Source of the DNA: Antarctobacter sediminis
GTDB taxonomy: Bacteria > Pseudomonadota > Alphaproteobacteria > Rhodobacterales > Rhodobacteraceae
Direction: 5' to 3'
DNA: 64,000 nucleotides
Assembly: GCF_019218285.1 (NCBI RefSeq)
Contig: NZ_JAHUZG010000002.1
Location: forward strand, 62,001-126,000
A model generated the notes under the pieces. The model did no database searches. It saw only the letters and a list, made by a program, of their open reading frames with translations, and had not been told where the DNA came from. Both the position numbers and the translations under genes were made by a program. Shown piece by piece: positions 39,218 through 47,445 of this stretch (its first letter is position 1; every line of letters starts with the position of its first letter).

Positions 39218-40078
39218 TCAAAGCCCCGGTATCAGCACGCGCGGTTCCGCCCGTCCGGTCACATCCGTTTCCACGACAAAGGTCTGCCCTGCTTTCAGGT
39301 CGTCGTCCGGCAATCCCTCGGCGGCCGATGTCGCCATCAGGCGCGTCAGGTCCGGCCCGCCGAAACAGGGACAGGTGATCTGCGGTGTCGGCAGGCTCAC
39401 GCTGCGCAGGTACTGCCCATCGGGCGCATAACAGGCGACGCGGCTGGCGTTCCACTGTGCGTTCCAGAAATTGCCTTCGGCGTCGGTCACAGCCCCGTCC
39501 GGGCTCAACCCCTCCGGGCCAAGGTCCAGCCAGTTCTCGGCATTGCCCGCGGGCCAGCCTTCCTGATCCAGCGCGACCCGCTGGATCATCTTGCTCAGGG
39601 TGTCTGTGAAATAGGCATGCCGCCCGTCAGGCGAAAAGCAGATCGCATTGGTGATGCTGAGACCATCGAAAAGCTTGCGCAGTTCGCCTTTGTACCAGCG
39701 ATAGATCGCCCCGGCTCCGCTTTCGGCGTTATAGCCCATGGTCCCGATCCAGAAGCCGCCCTGCGGGTCGGCGCGCCCGTCATTGGAGCGGGTCACGGGA
39801 TTGTCGGCCTCAAGATCGACAACATGTTGCTGGGTTTCGGATTCGAGATCAAAGATGAACAGATCCCGGGACGAAGCCACCATCAGCCGCGTCCGGTCAA
39901 TCCAGCCGGCGGCGGAGACCGGCCGGTCGAACTGCCACGCGCGTTCCGCGTTGCCGTCGTGTTCAAACAACCGGTGACCAAGGATGTCGAACCACAGGAA
40001 ACTGCCGCGCTCGGGGTGCCATAGCGCCCCTTCACCAAGGATACAGCGGGTGTCGGACAGGGTTGTGCAATCGGTCAT
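39218..40078 (-). CDS. SMP-30/gluconolactonase-family sugar lactonase
   Basis: It is 286 residues with beta-propeller repeats. The metal-binding residues are visible: Glu in CILGEGALWHPE (near 16), Asn in RSNDGRADPQGGFWIGTM (near 99), Asn in LSITNAICFSPDG and Asp in LSPDGAVTDAEGNFW. The family opens aldonolactones with a divalent metal. It lies 9 bases downstream of an SDR gene on the same strand, a typical sugar dehydrogenase/lactonase pair for the Weimberg or Entner-Doudoroff-like oxidation of arabinose, galactose or fucose. Confidence 0.92.
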   Translation of the reverse strand: MTDCTTLSDTRCILGEGALWHPERGSFLWFDILGHRLFEHDGNAERAWQFDRPVSAAGWIDRTRLMVASSRDLFIFDLESETQQHVVDLEADNPVTRSNDGRADPQGGFWIGTMGYNAESGAGAIYRWYKGELRKLFDGLSITNAICFSPDGRHAYFTDTLSKMIQRVALDQEGWPAGNAENWLDLGPEGLSPDGAVTDAEGNFWNAQWNASRVACYAPDGQYLRSVSLPTPQITCPCFGGPDLTRLMATSAAEGLPDDDLKAGQTFVVETDVTGRAEPRVLIPGL

Positions 40079-40087
40079 GAAGTTCCC

Positions 40088-40873
40088 TCAGGCGGCGGTT
40101 GTGACAACACCGCCATCTACGGCAAGGCATTGTCCGGTGATCATTTCGCTGGCCCGCGAGGCAAGGAACAGCACCGGACCGGCGATGTCCCGCGGCGCCA
40201 GATGGCGGTCAAGGCATTGTTTCGTCAGAAAGTCGTCCAGTGCCTCGGGCGAGGCCCAGAGCCGCATCTGACGCTCTGTCAGCACCCATCCCGGCGCCAC
40301 GGCGTTGACGCGGATGCCGTCTCGCCCGAATTCGCGGGCATGGCCGCGCGTCATCGCGGTGATGGCCCCGTTGGCGGTGGTATAGGCGGTCATTTCTGCC
40401 ATGCCCAGCATGTAGCTGATGGAACTGAAATTGACGATGGCCCCGCCCCCGGCTTCCATCATGCCGGGTACGGCTATCTGCGTGGTCAGGAAATAGCTTT
40501 TCAGGTTGACCGCGATCAAGGCATCCCAGTCCGCCGACGTTGTGCTGAGCGTGTCGTGACGGGTGTCATTGGCGGCATTGTTGACCAGCACCGTGATCGG
40601 CCCGTGCGCATGGGCCGCCTTTGCCATCGCGATCCGCAGAGCGCGCTCGTCGGTGATGTCGCAGGGCAGGAACAGCGGCCGGTTGCCGTGCCGCGTTTCC
40701 ATGCGATCGCAGAACACGGTGACATCGGACCGCTGCACAAAGGCCACTTTGGCCCCCTGCTGGAGAAAGGCCTCGGTCAGCGCGGCCCCGATCCCCGACC
40801 CGCCCCCGGTGATAAAGACCGAAGCGCCGCGCAGGTCCGGGAACATGGCCCCGCCGGCCATCTCGTCGGTCAT
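40088..40873 (-). CDS. SDR-family oxidoreductase with altered active site
   Basis: It is 261 residues. VFITGGGSGIGAALTEAF is the NAD(P) loop, VNNAAN the structural motif, IVNFSSIS carries the catalytic Ser, and the active-site Tyr sits in MTAYTTANGAI. The canonical YxxxK Lys is Asn here (codon AAC near 40370), a loss of the residue that lowers the Tyr pKa. Context suggests a sugar 1-dehydrogenase feeding the neighbouring lactonase, but the substitution makes activity uncertain; a sequencing error could mimic it. First gene of the pair. Confidence 0.88.
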   Translation of the reverse strand: MTDEMAGGAMFPDLRGASVFITGGGSGIGAALTEAFLQQGAKVAFVQRSDVTVFCDRMETRHGNRPLFLPCDITDERALRIAMAKAAHAHGPITVLVNNAANDTRHDTLSTTSADWDALIAVNLKSYFLTTQIAVPGMMEAGGGAIVNFSSISYMLGMAEMTAYTTANGAITAMTRGHAREFGRDGIRVNAVAPGWVLTERQMRLWASPEALDDFLTKQCLDRHLAPRDIAGPVLFLASRASEMITGQCLAVDGGVVTTAA

Positions 40874-41015
40874 GCCTCATCTCCCCCTCTTGTCTGAACG
40901 CCACTGTCGCCGGGCAGGCCAATCCACGCAAGGCCCGTCGACAAGGCGTCTCAAAGGGCTGGAACCTTCCGGCGATATCGGGTGTATTCGGGGCACGACC
41001 GGAAGGGAGGGTTCC

Positions 41016-41252
41016 ATGAACTGCGTATTCGTCCAGATCCGATGCCGCCCAGGCACCGCCTATCGCGTGGCTGGCGACATTGCCCTGCGCGAGATCCATT
41101 CCGAACTGTACTCGACCAGCGGCGAGTACGACCTGCTGCTCAAGATCTACATTCCCAAGGAAGAAGACACGGGCAAGTTCATCAATGACAACCTGCTGGA
41201 TATCGACGGGATCGAACGCACGCTGACGACACTGACGTTCCGCGCGTTCTGA
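41016..41252 (+). CDS. stand-alone Lrp/AsnC ligand-binding (RAM) domain protein
   Basis: It is 78 residues with GGGAGG 6 bases before the ATG. The entire chain is one RAM/ACT-like domain (CVFVQIRCRPGTAYRVAGDI, then GEYDLLLKIYIPKEEDTGKF, ending IERTLTTLTFRAF), with no helix-turn-helix. Such small proteins bind amino acids and assemble like Lrp oligomers without DNA binding. It lies 23 bases before the branched-chain-type substrate-binding protein, so it may sense the transported ligand. Confidence 0.85.
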   Translation: MNCVFVQIRCRPGTAYRVAGDIALREIHSELYSTSGEYDLLLKIYIPKEEDTGKFINDNLLDIDGIERTLTTLTFRAF

Positions 41253-41275
41253 ACACTGGAAACAGGGAGAGTGAG

Positions 41276-42412
41276 ATGAGATTCAGGACTTTGGCCCTGG
41301 GCGGAGCGCTATGCGCAGCCCTTGCCGGCGCGGCGGCCGCCGAGGTGAAGGTCGGCATGATCACCACGCTGTCGGGCGGCGGCGCGGGGCTTGGCATCGA
41401 CGTGCGTGACGGTTTCATGCTGGCGATCGAACAATCGGGCCGCACCGATATCGAGGTCATCATCGAGGACGACCAGCGCAAGCCCGACGTGGCGGTGCAA
41501 CTGGCCGACAAGCTGGTGCAATCGGAAAAGGTGGACGTGCTGACCGGGATCATCTGGTCGAACCTCGCCATGGCGGTGGTGCCCAGCGTGACCGCGCAGG
41601 GCAAATTCTATCTCTCGCCCAACGCGGGCCCCTCGCAACTGGCGGGGCGTGGCTGCCACAAGAATTATTTCAACGTGGCCTGGCAGAATGACGCCTTCCA
41701 CGAGGCGGCGGGCAAGTTCGCCGCCAGCGAAGGCAACGGCAAGGCCATCGTGATCGCGCCCAACTATCCGGCGGGCAAGGATGCGATCACCGGGTTCAAG
41801 CGCGGCTTTGGCGGCGAGATCGCCGCAGAGGTCTATACCAAGCTGGGCCAGACCGATTACGCCGCCGAGATCGCGCAGGTCAAAGCCTCGGGCGCGGATG
41901 TGCTGTATTACTTCCTGCCCGGCGGCATGGGCATCTCCTTCATGAAGCAATACTCGGGCTCGGGCGCAGAGGTTCCGGTGATCGGACCGGCCTTTTCTTT
42001 TGACCAGGGCATTCTGGGCGCCATCGGCGAGGCCGCATTGGGCGTGAAGAACACCGCGCACTGGTCCAAGGATCTGGACGCACCCGGCAATGCCGAGTTC
42101 GTCGCCGCCTTTACCGAGAAATACGGCCGCCTGCCCTCGCTTTACGCCGCGCAGGGCTTTGACACCGGACTGTTGTTGGTCTCGGCCTCGGCCAAGGCGG
42201 ATGTCGCGGATGCGGATGCCTTCCGCGCGGCGCTGAAAGAGGCCGATATCCAGTCGGTGCGCGGGGCGTTCAAGTTCGGCGAGAACCACCACCCGATCCA
42301 GACCATCTACATGCGTGAAGTGGTCAGCGAAGACGGTGTGGTCACCAACCGTCTTGTTGGTCCGGCCGCTGTCGATTACGCCGATCCCTACGGTGCCGAC
42401 TGCAAGATGTAA
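41276..42412 (+). CDS. Liv-type ABC transporter substrate-binding protein
   Basis: It is 378 residues. A Sec signal peptide (cleavage near AAAAE, residue 22) precedes a periplasmic-binding fold type I: VKVGMITTLSGGGAGLG, then IIWSNLAMAVVPSVTAQGKF and GGMGISFMKQYSGSG. It belongs to the LivK/amide-binding family; ligands range from branched-chain amino acids to amides, urea and aromatic acids, and none is fixed by the sequence. First transporter gene after the RAM protein. Confidence 0.9.
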   Translation: MRFRTLALGGALCAALAGAAAAEVKVGMITTLSGGGAGLGIDVRDGFMLAIEQSGRTDIEVIIEDDQRKPDVAVQLADKLVQSEKVDVLTGIIWSNLAMAVVPSVTAQGKFYLSPNAGPSQLAGRGCHKNYFNVAWQNDAFHEAAGKFAASEGNGKAIVIAPNYPAGKDAITGFKRGFGGEIAAEVYTKLGQTDYAAEIAQVKASGADVLYYFLPGGMGISFMKQYSGSGAEVPVIGPAFSFDQGILGAIGEAALGVKNTAHWSKDLDAPGNAEFVAAFTEKYGRLPSLYAAQGFDTGLLLVSASAKADVADADAFRAALKEADIQSVRGAFKFGENHHPIQTIYMREVVSEDGVVTNRLVGPAAVDYADPYGADCKM

Positions 42413-42487
42413 GCCGGTGGCCGGGCATCCGCCCGGCCTGCCCCACGGCCCGGCGGTCCAGCGCCGGGCAGACTGCCAGGTTCCCCG

Positions 42488-43408
42488 ATGTCACTGATCC
42501 TCATCGCCGAACAGGTCCTGAACGGCCTGCAATTCGGCATCATGCTGTTCCTGATGGCCGCCGGGCTGACGCTGATCTTTGGCGTCATGGGGTTGATCAA
42601 CCTGGCCCATGGGTCGCTTTACATGGTGGGCGCCTTTTGCGCGGCGGCAGCGGCGGCGGCGACCGGGTCCTTTCTTCTGGGGCTGGTCGCGGCGCTGGCG
42701 GGCGCGGCGGCGGCGGGCGCGCTGATCGAACTGGTGGTGATCCGGCGGCTTTACCACCGCGACCACCTGGACCAGGTGCTGGCGACTTTCGCGCTGATCC
42801 TGATCTTTTCCGAGGGCACGCGATGGCTCTTTGGCTCGTTCCCGCTGTACCTTGACGTACCGGCGCTGCTGTCGGGGCCGATCACGCTGCCCGGTGGCAT
42901 CCAGTATCCGCTGTACCGGCTGACGCTGATCCTTGTCGGACTGACTGTGGCGGCGGGCCTGTTCTGGCTGATCGCGCGGACGCGGATCGGCGTACAGATC
43001 CGCGCCGGGGAAAACGACCGCGAGATGATCGCAGCACTGGGGGTCGATATCGACCGGCTGTATACGTTCGTCTTTGCGCTTGGCGCCGCGCTGGCGGGGT
43101 TGGCCGGGGCCTTGGTGGGCGCGATCCAGTCGGTGCAGGTGGGCATGGGCGAACCGGTGCTGATCCTGGCCTTTGTCACCATCGTCATCGGCGGCATCGG
43201 CAGCATCAAGGGTGCGCTGGTGGGCGCGCTGCTGGTGGGGCTGACCGATACGCTGGGATCGGTTTTCCTGCCAGAACTGTTCAAGCTGTTCATGGCACCC
43301 GCCGCCGCGACGCAGACCGGTGCCTCGCTGGCGTCGATGGCGATCTATATCCTGATGGCGATGGTGCTGATCTGGCGGCCCACCGGGTTGTTCGGAGCGC
43401 GCGCATGA
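42488..43408 (+). CDS. Liv-type ABC permease (LivH)
   Basis: It is 306 residues with about eight hydrophobic helices. IAEQVLNGLQFGIMLFLMA and LTLIFGVMGLINLAHGSLYM are the LivH-type N-terminus; GENDREMIAALGVDIDRLY precedes the cytoplasmic coupling loop. It lies 75 bases after the binding-protein stop. A repeat element separates it from the LivM-type gene. Confidence 0.93.
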   Translation: MSLILIAEQVLNGLQFGIMLFLMAAGLTLIFGVMGLINLAHGSLYMVGAFCAAAAAAATGSFLLGLVAALAGAAAAGALIELVVIRRLYHRDHLDQVLATFALILIFSEGTRWLFGSFPLYLDVPALLSGPITLPGGIQYPLYRLTLILVGLTVAAGLFWLIARTRIGVQIRAGENDREMIAALGVDIDRLYTFVFALGAALAGLAGALVGAIQSVQVGMGEPVLILAFVTIVIGGIGSIKGALVGALLVGLTDTLGSVFLPELFKLFMAPAAATQTGASLASMAIYILMAMVLIWRPTGLFGARA

Positions 43409-43425
43409 GGCTGCCGGCGATTTGT

Positions 43426-43489
43426 GGGGGCTCTGCCCCGTCACAGCAAAGCTGTGACTCCCCGGGATATTTTCAGACAGAAGAAACAG
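43426..43489. repeat. intergenic palindromic repeat (copy 1) between livH- and livM-type genes
   Basis: GGGGGCTCTGCCCC, then an 8-bp hairpin GTCACAGC-AAA-GCTGTGAC (43440-43458), then CCCCGGGATATTTTCAGAC and AGAAGAAACAG. The same arrangement recurs at 53058. I recall this type of element as common between genes in Rhodobacteraceae. Here it sits inside an operon. Confidence 0.75.
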
Positions 43490-43508
43490 CGGCGTGGGGC
43501 GCGGTCAG

Positions 43509-44492
43509 ATGAGCCGGGAAACTGTTTTCAACTGGGTGGTTCTGGCCGGGCTGGTGGCGCTGCCGTTGTATGCGCATCTGGTCGAGGAGCCGTTTACCAT
43601 CACGCTGGCGACCCGCGCGGTGATCCTGTCGCTGGCCGCCGTGGGGCTGAACATCGCGCTGGGGATCGGCGGGCTGGTCAGCCTTGGCCATGCGGTGTTT
43701 TTCGGAATCGGCGGCTATGCCATGGGCATCCTTGCCTTTCACGCCCAGAATTATGTGCCGCTGATGGAGGCGCCCCTTCTGATCGAGGGCACCAAGTCGA
43801 TGCCGGTGATCTGGCTGGTGGCGGTGATCGCCTCGGCCCTGGCGGCGCTGGTGATCGGGCTGTTGTCGCTGCGGACCTCGGGTGTCTATTTCATCATGAT
43901 CACGCTCGCCTTTGCGCAGATGTTCTACTATTTCGCGATCTCCTGGTCGGCTTATGGCGGCGAGGACGGCATGTCGATCTACGTCCGCAACAGCTTTCCC
44001 GGGTTGAATACGCTGGTGCCGATCCAGTTCTACGGTCTGTGTTTCGCAGCGCTTTGCCTTGCGCTGGGGTTCAACGGTTTGCTGGCGCGCGCGCCTTTCG
44101 GGCTTGCGCTGAACGCGGCGCGGCAGGTGCCGGAACGGGTGCGCGCGGTGGGCATGGACCCGTTCCGCCTGCGGCTGGTGGCTTTTGTGATCTCGGGCGC
44201 GATCACCGGGTTTGCCGGGGCACTGTTCGCGGATCTCAACCGTTTCGTTTCGCCCACCATGTTCAGCTGGCAATTGTCGGGGGAGTTCATCGTCTTCATC
44301 ATCATCGGGGGCACCGCGCGGCTGTTCGGGCCGGTTGTGGGCGCCTGTCTTTTCGTGGCCCTGGAACATTACATGGGCGGTTGGTCGGACTATTGGCACA
44401 TCTGGTTCGGCCTGTTGTTGTTGCTGATTGTCCTGTTCGGCAAAGGCGGCGTCATCGGATTGATCGCCGGAAAGGCGCGCAACCATGGGTGA
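43509..44492 (+). CDS. Liv-type ABC permease (LivM)
   Basis: It is 327 residues with about nine hydrophobic helices. LNIALGIGGLVSLGHAVFFG, an ADLNRFVSPTMF loop and GGTARLFGPVVGA are LivM-type landmarks. ATG 43509 is preferred over one 15 bases upstream that lies at the edge of the repeat element. It overlaps the ATPase gene by 8 bases. Confidence 0.92.
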   Translation: MSRETVFNWVVLAGLVALPLYAHLVEEPFTITLATRAVILSLAAVGLNIALGIGGLVSLGHAVFFGIGGYAMGILAFHAQNYVPLMEAPLLIEGTKSMPVIWLVAVIASALAALVIGLLSLRTSGVYFIMITLAFAQMFYYFAISWSAYGGEDGMSIYVRNSFPGLNTLVPIQFYGLCFAALCLALGFNGLLARAPFGLALNAARQVPERVRAVGMDPFRLRLVAFVISGAITGFAGALFADLNRFVSPTMFSWQLSGEFIVFIIIGGTARLFGPVVGACLFVALEHYMGGWSDYWHIWFGLLLLLIVLFGKGGVIGLIAGKARNHG

Positions 44493-45234
44493 CGCGGTGC
44501 TGGAAACGCGGCGGCTGAACAAGGCCTTTGGCGCGTTGCAAGCGACGGATGACGTGTCAATCACCCTGCGCCCGGGCGAAATCCACGCGATCATCGGGCC
44601 GAATGGCGCGGGCAAGTCGACGCTGATCGGGCAGATCAGCGGGGCGCTGCAACCGGATGCCGGTGCGGTCTGGCTGGGCGGGCGGGATGTGACCGGCCTG
44701 ACGGTGCAGGCGCGGGCGCGGGCGGGGCTGGCTCGGACGTTTCAGATCAGCCAGTTGGCGATGGAAGACACGGTCCTGCAGAATGCCGCGCTGGGGGCCC
44801 TGGGGGCGCGGGGCGGTGCCTTTGGCATGTTCCGGTCGGCGCTGCGGGATCGTGAGATCCGCAGCCGGGCCGAGGCGGCGCTGGAACGGGTCGGCTTGAC
44901 AGATCAGCGACACCTGCGGGCCGCCGAGCTGAGCCACGGGCAGCGGAGGCAGCTGGAGGTTGCCGTGGCGCTGACGCTGAAACCGCGCGCCTTTGTCATG
45001 GATGAACCGATGGCGGGTCTTGGCACTGAAGGGTCGGCGCGGTTGACCGGTTTTCTGGACGGGCTGCGCGACGAGGCGCCGATCTTGCTGGTGGAACATG
45101 ACATGGACGCGGTCTTTGCCCTGGCGGACCGGATCAGCGTGCTGGTCTATGGCCGGGTGATCGCCAGCGGCGCGGTGGACGAGATCCGCCGCGACCCGGC
45201 GGTGCGCGACGCCTATCTGGGGGACTCGGCATGA
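44485..45234 (+). CDS. Liv-type ABC ATPase (LivG)
   Basis: It is 249 residues. GPNGAGKSTLIG (Walker A near 37), ELSHGQRRQLEVAVAL (signature variant LSHGQ), and AFVMDEPMAGLG (Walker B) are intact, with EHDMDAV as the switch His. The LSHGQ signature replaces LSGGQ, a common LivG variant. Overlaps both neighbours, so it is translationally coupled. Confidence 0.93.
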   Translation: MGDAVLETRRLNKAFGALQATDDVSITLRPGEIHAIIGPNGAGKSTLIGQISGALQPDAGAVWLGGRDVTGLTVQARARAGLARTFQISQLAMEDTVLQNAALGALGARGGAFGMFRSALRDREIRSRAEAALERVGLTDQRHLRAAELSHGQRRQLEVAVALTLKPRAFVMDEPMAGLGTEGSARLTGFLDGLRDEAPILLVEHDMDAVFALADRISVLVYGRVIASGAVDEIRRDPAVRDAYLGDSA

Positions 45235-45920
45235 GCGCCTTGCTGCGGGTTGAGGGATTGCAGGCCAGTTACGGGACCAGTCAGGCGCTGTTCGGCGTCG
45301 ATCTTGACGTATCGCCCGGCGAAGTCGTGGCGTTGATGGGCCGAAACGGCATGGGCAAGACGACCACCCTGCGCTGTATCTGTCGGCTGATGCGCGCCAA
45401 AGGCAACCTGCGTTTCGATGGCACCGATCTGATGCATCTTCCACCGCACCGGGCGGCGCGGCTGGGGATCGGGTTGGTGCCCGAGGGGCGGCGCTGTTTC
45501 GCGGATCTGACCGTACAGGAGAACCTGACCGCCGCAGCCCGCCCTGGGTACTGGACGTCGGACACGGTGGGGCAGTTGTTCCCCCGGCTGAGCGAGCGCA
45601 AATCACAGGTTGCGCGGTCGCTGTCGGGCGGGGAACAGCAGATGCTGGCGATCGGGCGGGCCTTGATGACCAACCCGCGTCTGCTGATCCTCGACGAGGC
45701 GACGGAAGGGCTGGCGCCGCTGATCCGGCAAGAGATCTGGGACGCCATCGGCCGCTTGAAACGCGAGACCGGCATGGCGATCCTGATCGTCGACAAGAGC
45801 CTGAAGGAACTTGCCGCCGTGTCCGACCGCGCGGTGATCCTGAACCGGGGCCGGACCGAATGGACAGGCGTTCTGGACCGGCTGGACCCGGAAATGGCGC
45901 ACCGCTTCCTCGGGGTCTAG
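45231..45920 (+). CDS. Liv-type ABC ATPase (LivF)
   Basis: It is 229 residues. GRNGMGKTTTLR (Walker A near 37), SLSGGEQQMLAIGRAL (signature) and LLILDEATEGLAP (Walker B, with Asp-Glu) are present, and the switch His is replaced: VDKSLKEL sits where EHD or DHD would be. It begins 4 bases inside the LivG stop and ends the five-gene transporter cassette. Confidence 0.93.
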   Translation: MSALLRVEGLQASYGTSQALFGVDLDVSPGEVVALMGRNGMGKTTTLRCICRLMRAKGNLRFDGTDLMHLPPHRAARLGIGLVPEGRRCFADLTVQENLTAAARPGYWTSDTVGQLFPRLSERKSQVARSLSGGEQQMLAIGRALMTNPRLLILDEATEGLAPLIRQEIWDAIGRLKRETGMAILIVDKSLKELAAVSDRAVILNRGRTEWTGVLDRLDPEMAHRFLGV

Positions 45921-45930
45921 TCGTCGGGCC

Positions 45931-47445
45931 TTATTCGAACCCGACCGGGCGGATCATCATGTCCCAACCGGCCAACGCAGGCACATCGACATAGCGCGCG
46001 CTGGCCCAGCCGGTCTGCCCCTTGGCCACCAGCTGATACCACCCCCCCTGCCCATCCGCTGACAGCGCGCAATCCGTCACCTCGACCGGCGTGCCTTCGG
46101 TCCAGCGGGCAAGGCGATCACCGCCCGGCCCGGTGCGGATGTTGAGATTGGACGCCAGCCGTGCGCCCGACCAGTCCAGCGGCACAACAGGCGCCTCTGG
46201 CGCGTCAAAGAGTTCGCCAACCCACCGATAGTCTTCGGGCTTTTCCTCTTCGAGAAAGGCATTGCCGTCATCCCACAGGTAATACCGGCGTGTCAGCGCA
46301 CCGCCGTGACAACCCAGACTGTCAGCCAGCAGCGCACCGGTGCCAGTGGGCAGGCGCGGACCGAAATCGCTGTAGCCATAGTCATCGCGGGGCGCGGCAC
46401 ACCAGCCGCCGCCGCTGGATTGGCGGCCACAGTCGCCGAAACTCGCAATGCCCAGCGTATCGTCATCCTGCCATTCGATGCTGCATCCGTCATTGACGAT
46501 CCGGCGCTCGCCCAGCCGCTGGAAAAGGGTTTTCAGCGGCGTGTCATCGGGAAACTGGCTGCCGATCTCGACGGGCCAGAACTCATAGGCCGCGGCAATC
46601 ATGGTCCGCCCCCGCGAGTAGGTCAGATACTGGCACATGTTGAATGCATCACGCTGTGTCAGTCCGTCCAGCGCAAGGGGCGTCGCCCCTTTGGGACCGG
46701 CGACCGGGACGAAATCCATAAAGCGCGTCACCAACCCACCGCGTAACAGCAAGAATTCCTGCGGACGGCGATAGTGCAACGCGTTCTGCACCAAGGCCGG
46801 GGGCGCAATGCCATTTCCGATCAGGCGAATGTACTCGGACATGATCTGATAGGTCAGATCCATGGCCGCGGCGATTTCGGTTTGTCGCCCCTGCTGGTCC
46901 ACGGGAACAAAGGGCATGTGAAAGCCCAATCGCGCGCCCAGTTCCACGTAGCGCACCGATGCGCCGGAATCCCGTGGCAGCGCGGCCAAAGCAAAGGCCA
47001 CGGCGCAGGCCGACATGCATTCGCCTTCGGCCAGAACGATGACAGCGTTCAACGCGGGATCGCCGTTGCCGCCGCGATGGCCCGCCAATAGTTCGCCCAG
47101 CGCCACGCCTTCAAGGAAACTGCCGCCCGGGCTGTCCAGAACAGCCGCGAAGGAGCTGATCTGATCCTCGGGGCCGATGAGGGCTTGTAGGCGCCGGGCA
47201 TCGCCTTCCTCGATCACCCCCGACAGGGAAATGATCTTGAGCCCGCCATAGTAAGGCGCATTCCCGGCCCCTGCTGGCAGCAGCACGGGCTCTCCGCGTC
47301 CCGTATTCGTCATTTCACCATAGATCGGCCATAGCTGCGCCAGGCGGGGGCGCAGGTCGTCGCGCAAGGTGATGTCAGCGGCCTGCCCCACAGCGGGAAC
47401 AAGCGCCAGAACGCAAGCCAAGGCCCGCAAGATCCTGCGGGTCAT
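45931..47445 (-). CDS. exported ClpP/SppA-fold protein with C-terminal SH3b domain
   Basis: It is 504 residues. A Sec signal peptide (cleavage near VGQAAD, residue 23) leads to a ClpP/crotonase-like core: AAVLDSPGGSFLEGVALGEL supplies an oxyanion-type Gly-Gly near residue 105, and LAEGECMSACAVAFALAAL carries a Ser where the nucleophile is expected near 145. The C-terminal ~70 residues are a bacterial SH3 domain (NLNIRTGPGGDRLARWTEG and GQTGWASARYVDV). It likely acts in the periplasm, possibly on peptidoglycan-associated partners. It overlaps the upstream protease gene by 4 bases. Confidence 0.78.
   Translation of the reverse strand: MTRRILRALACVLALVPAVGQAADITLRDDLRPRLAQLWPIYGEMTNTGRGEPVLLPAGAGNAPYYGGLKIISLSGVIEEGDARRLQALIGPEDQISSFAAVLDSPGGSFLEGVALGELLAGHRGGNGDPALNAVIVLAEGECMSACAVAFALAALPRDSGASVRYVELGARLGFHMPFVPVDQQGRQTEIAAAMDLTYQIMSEYIRLIGNGIAPPALVQNALHYRRPQEFLLLRGGLVTRFMDFVPVAGPKGATPLALDGLTQRDAFNMCQYLTYSRGRTMIAAAYEFWPVEIGSQFPDDTPLKTLFQRLGERRIVNDGCSIEWQDDDTLGIASFGDCGRQSSGGGWCAAPRDDYGYSDFGPRLPTGTGALLADSLGCHGGALTRRYYLWDDGNAFLEEEKPEDYRWVGELFDAPEAPVVPLDWSGARLASNLNIRTGPGGDRLARWTEGTPVEVTDCALSADGQGGWYQLVAKGQTGWASARYVDVPALAGWDMMIRPVGFE

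Noticed and set aside
43426-43489. Possible transcription terminator inside the liv cassette
   Set aside because: The hairpin belongs to a repeat family also present elsewhere and lacks a clean T-run; termination between livH- and livM-type genes would break an otherwise coupled operon.
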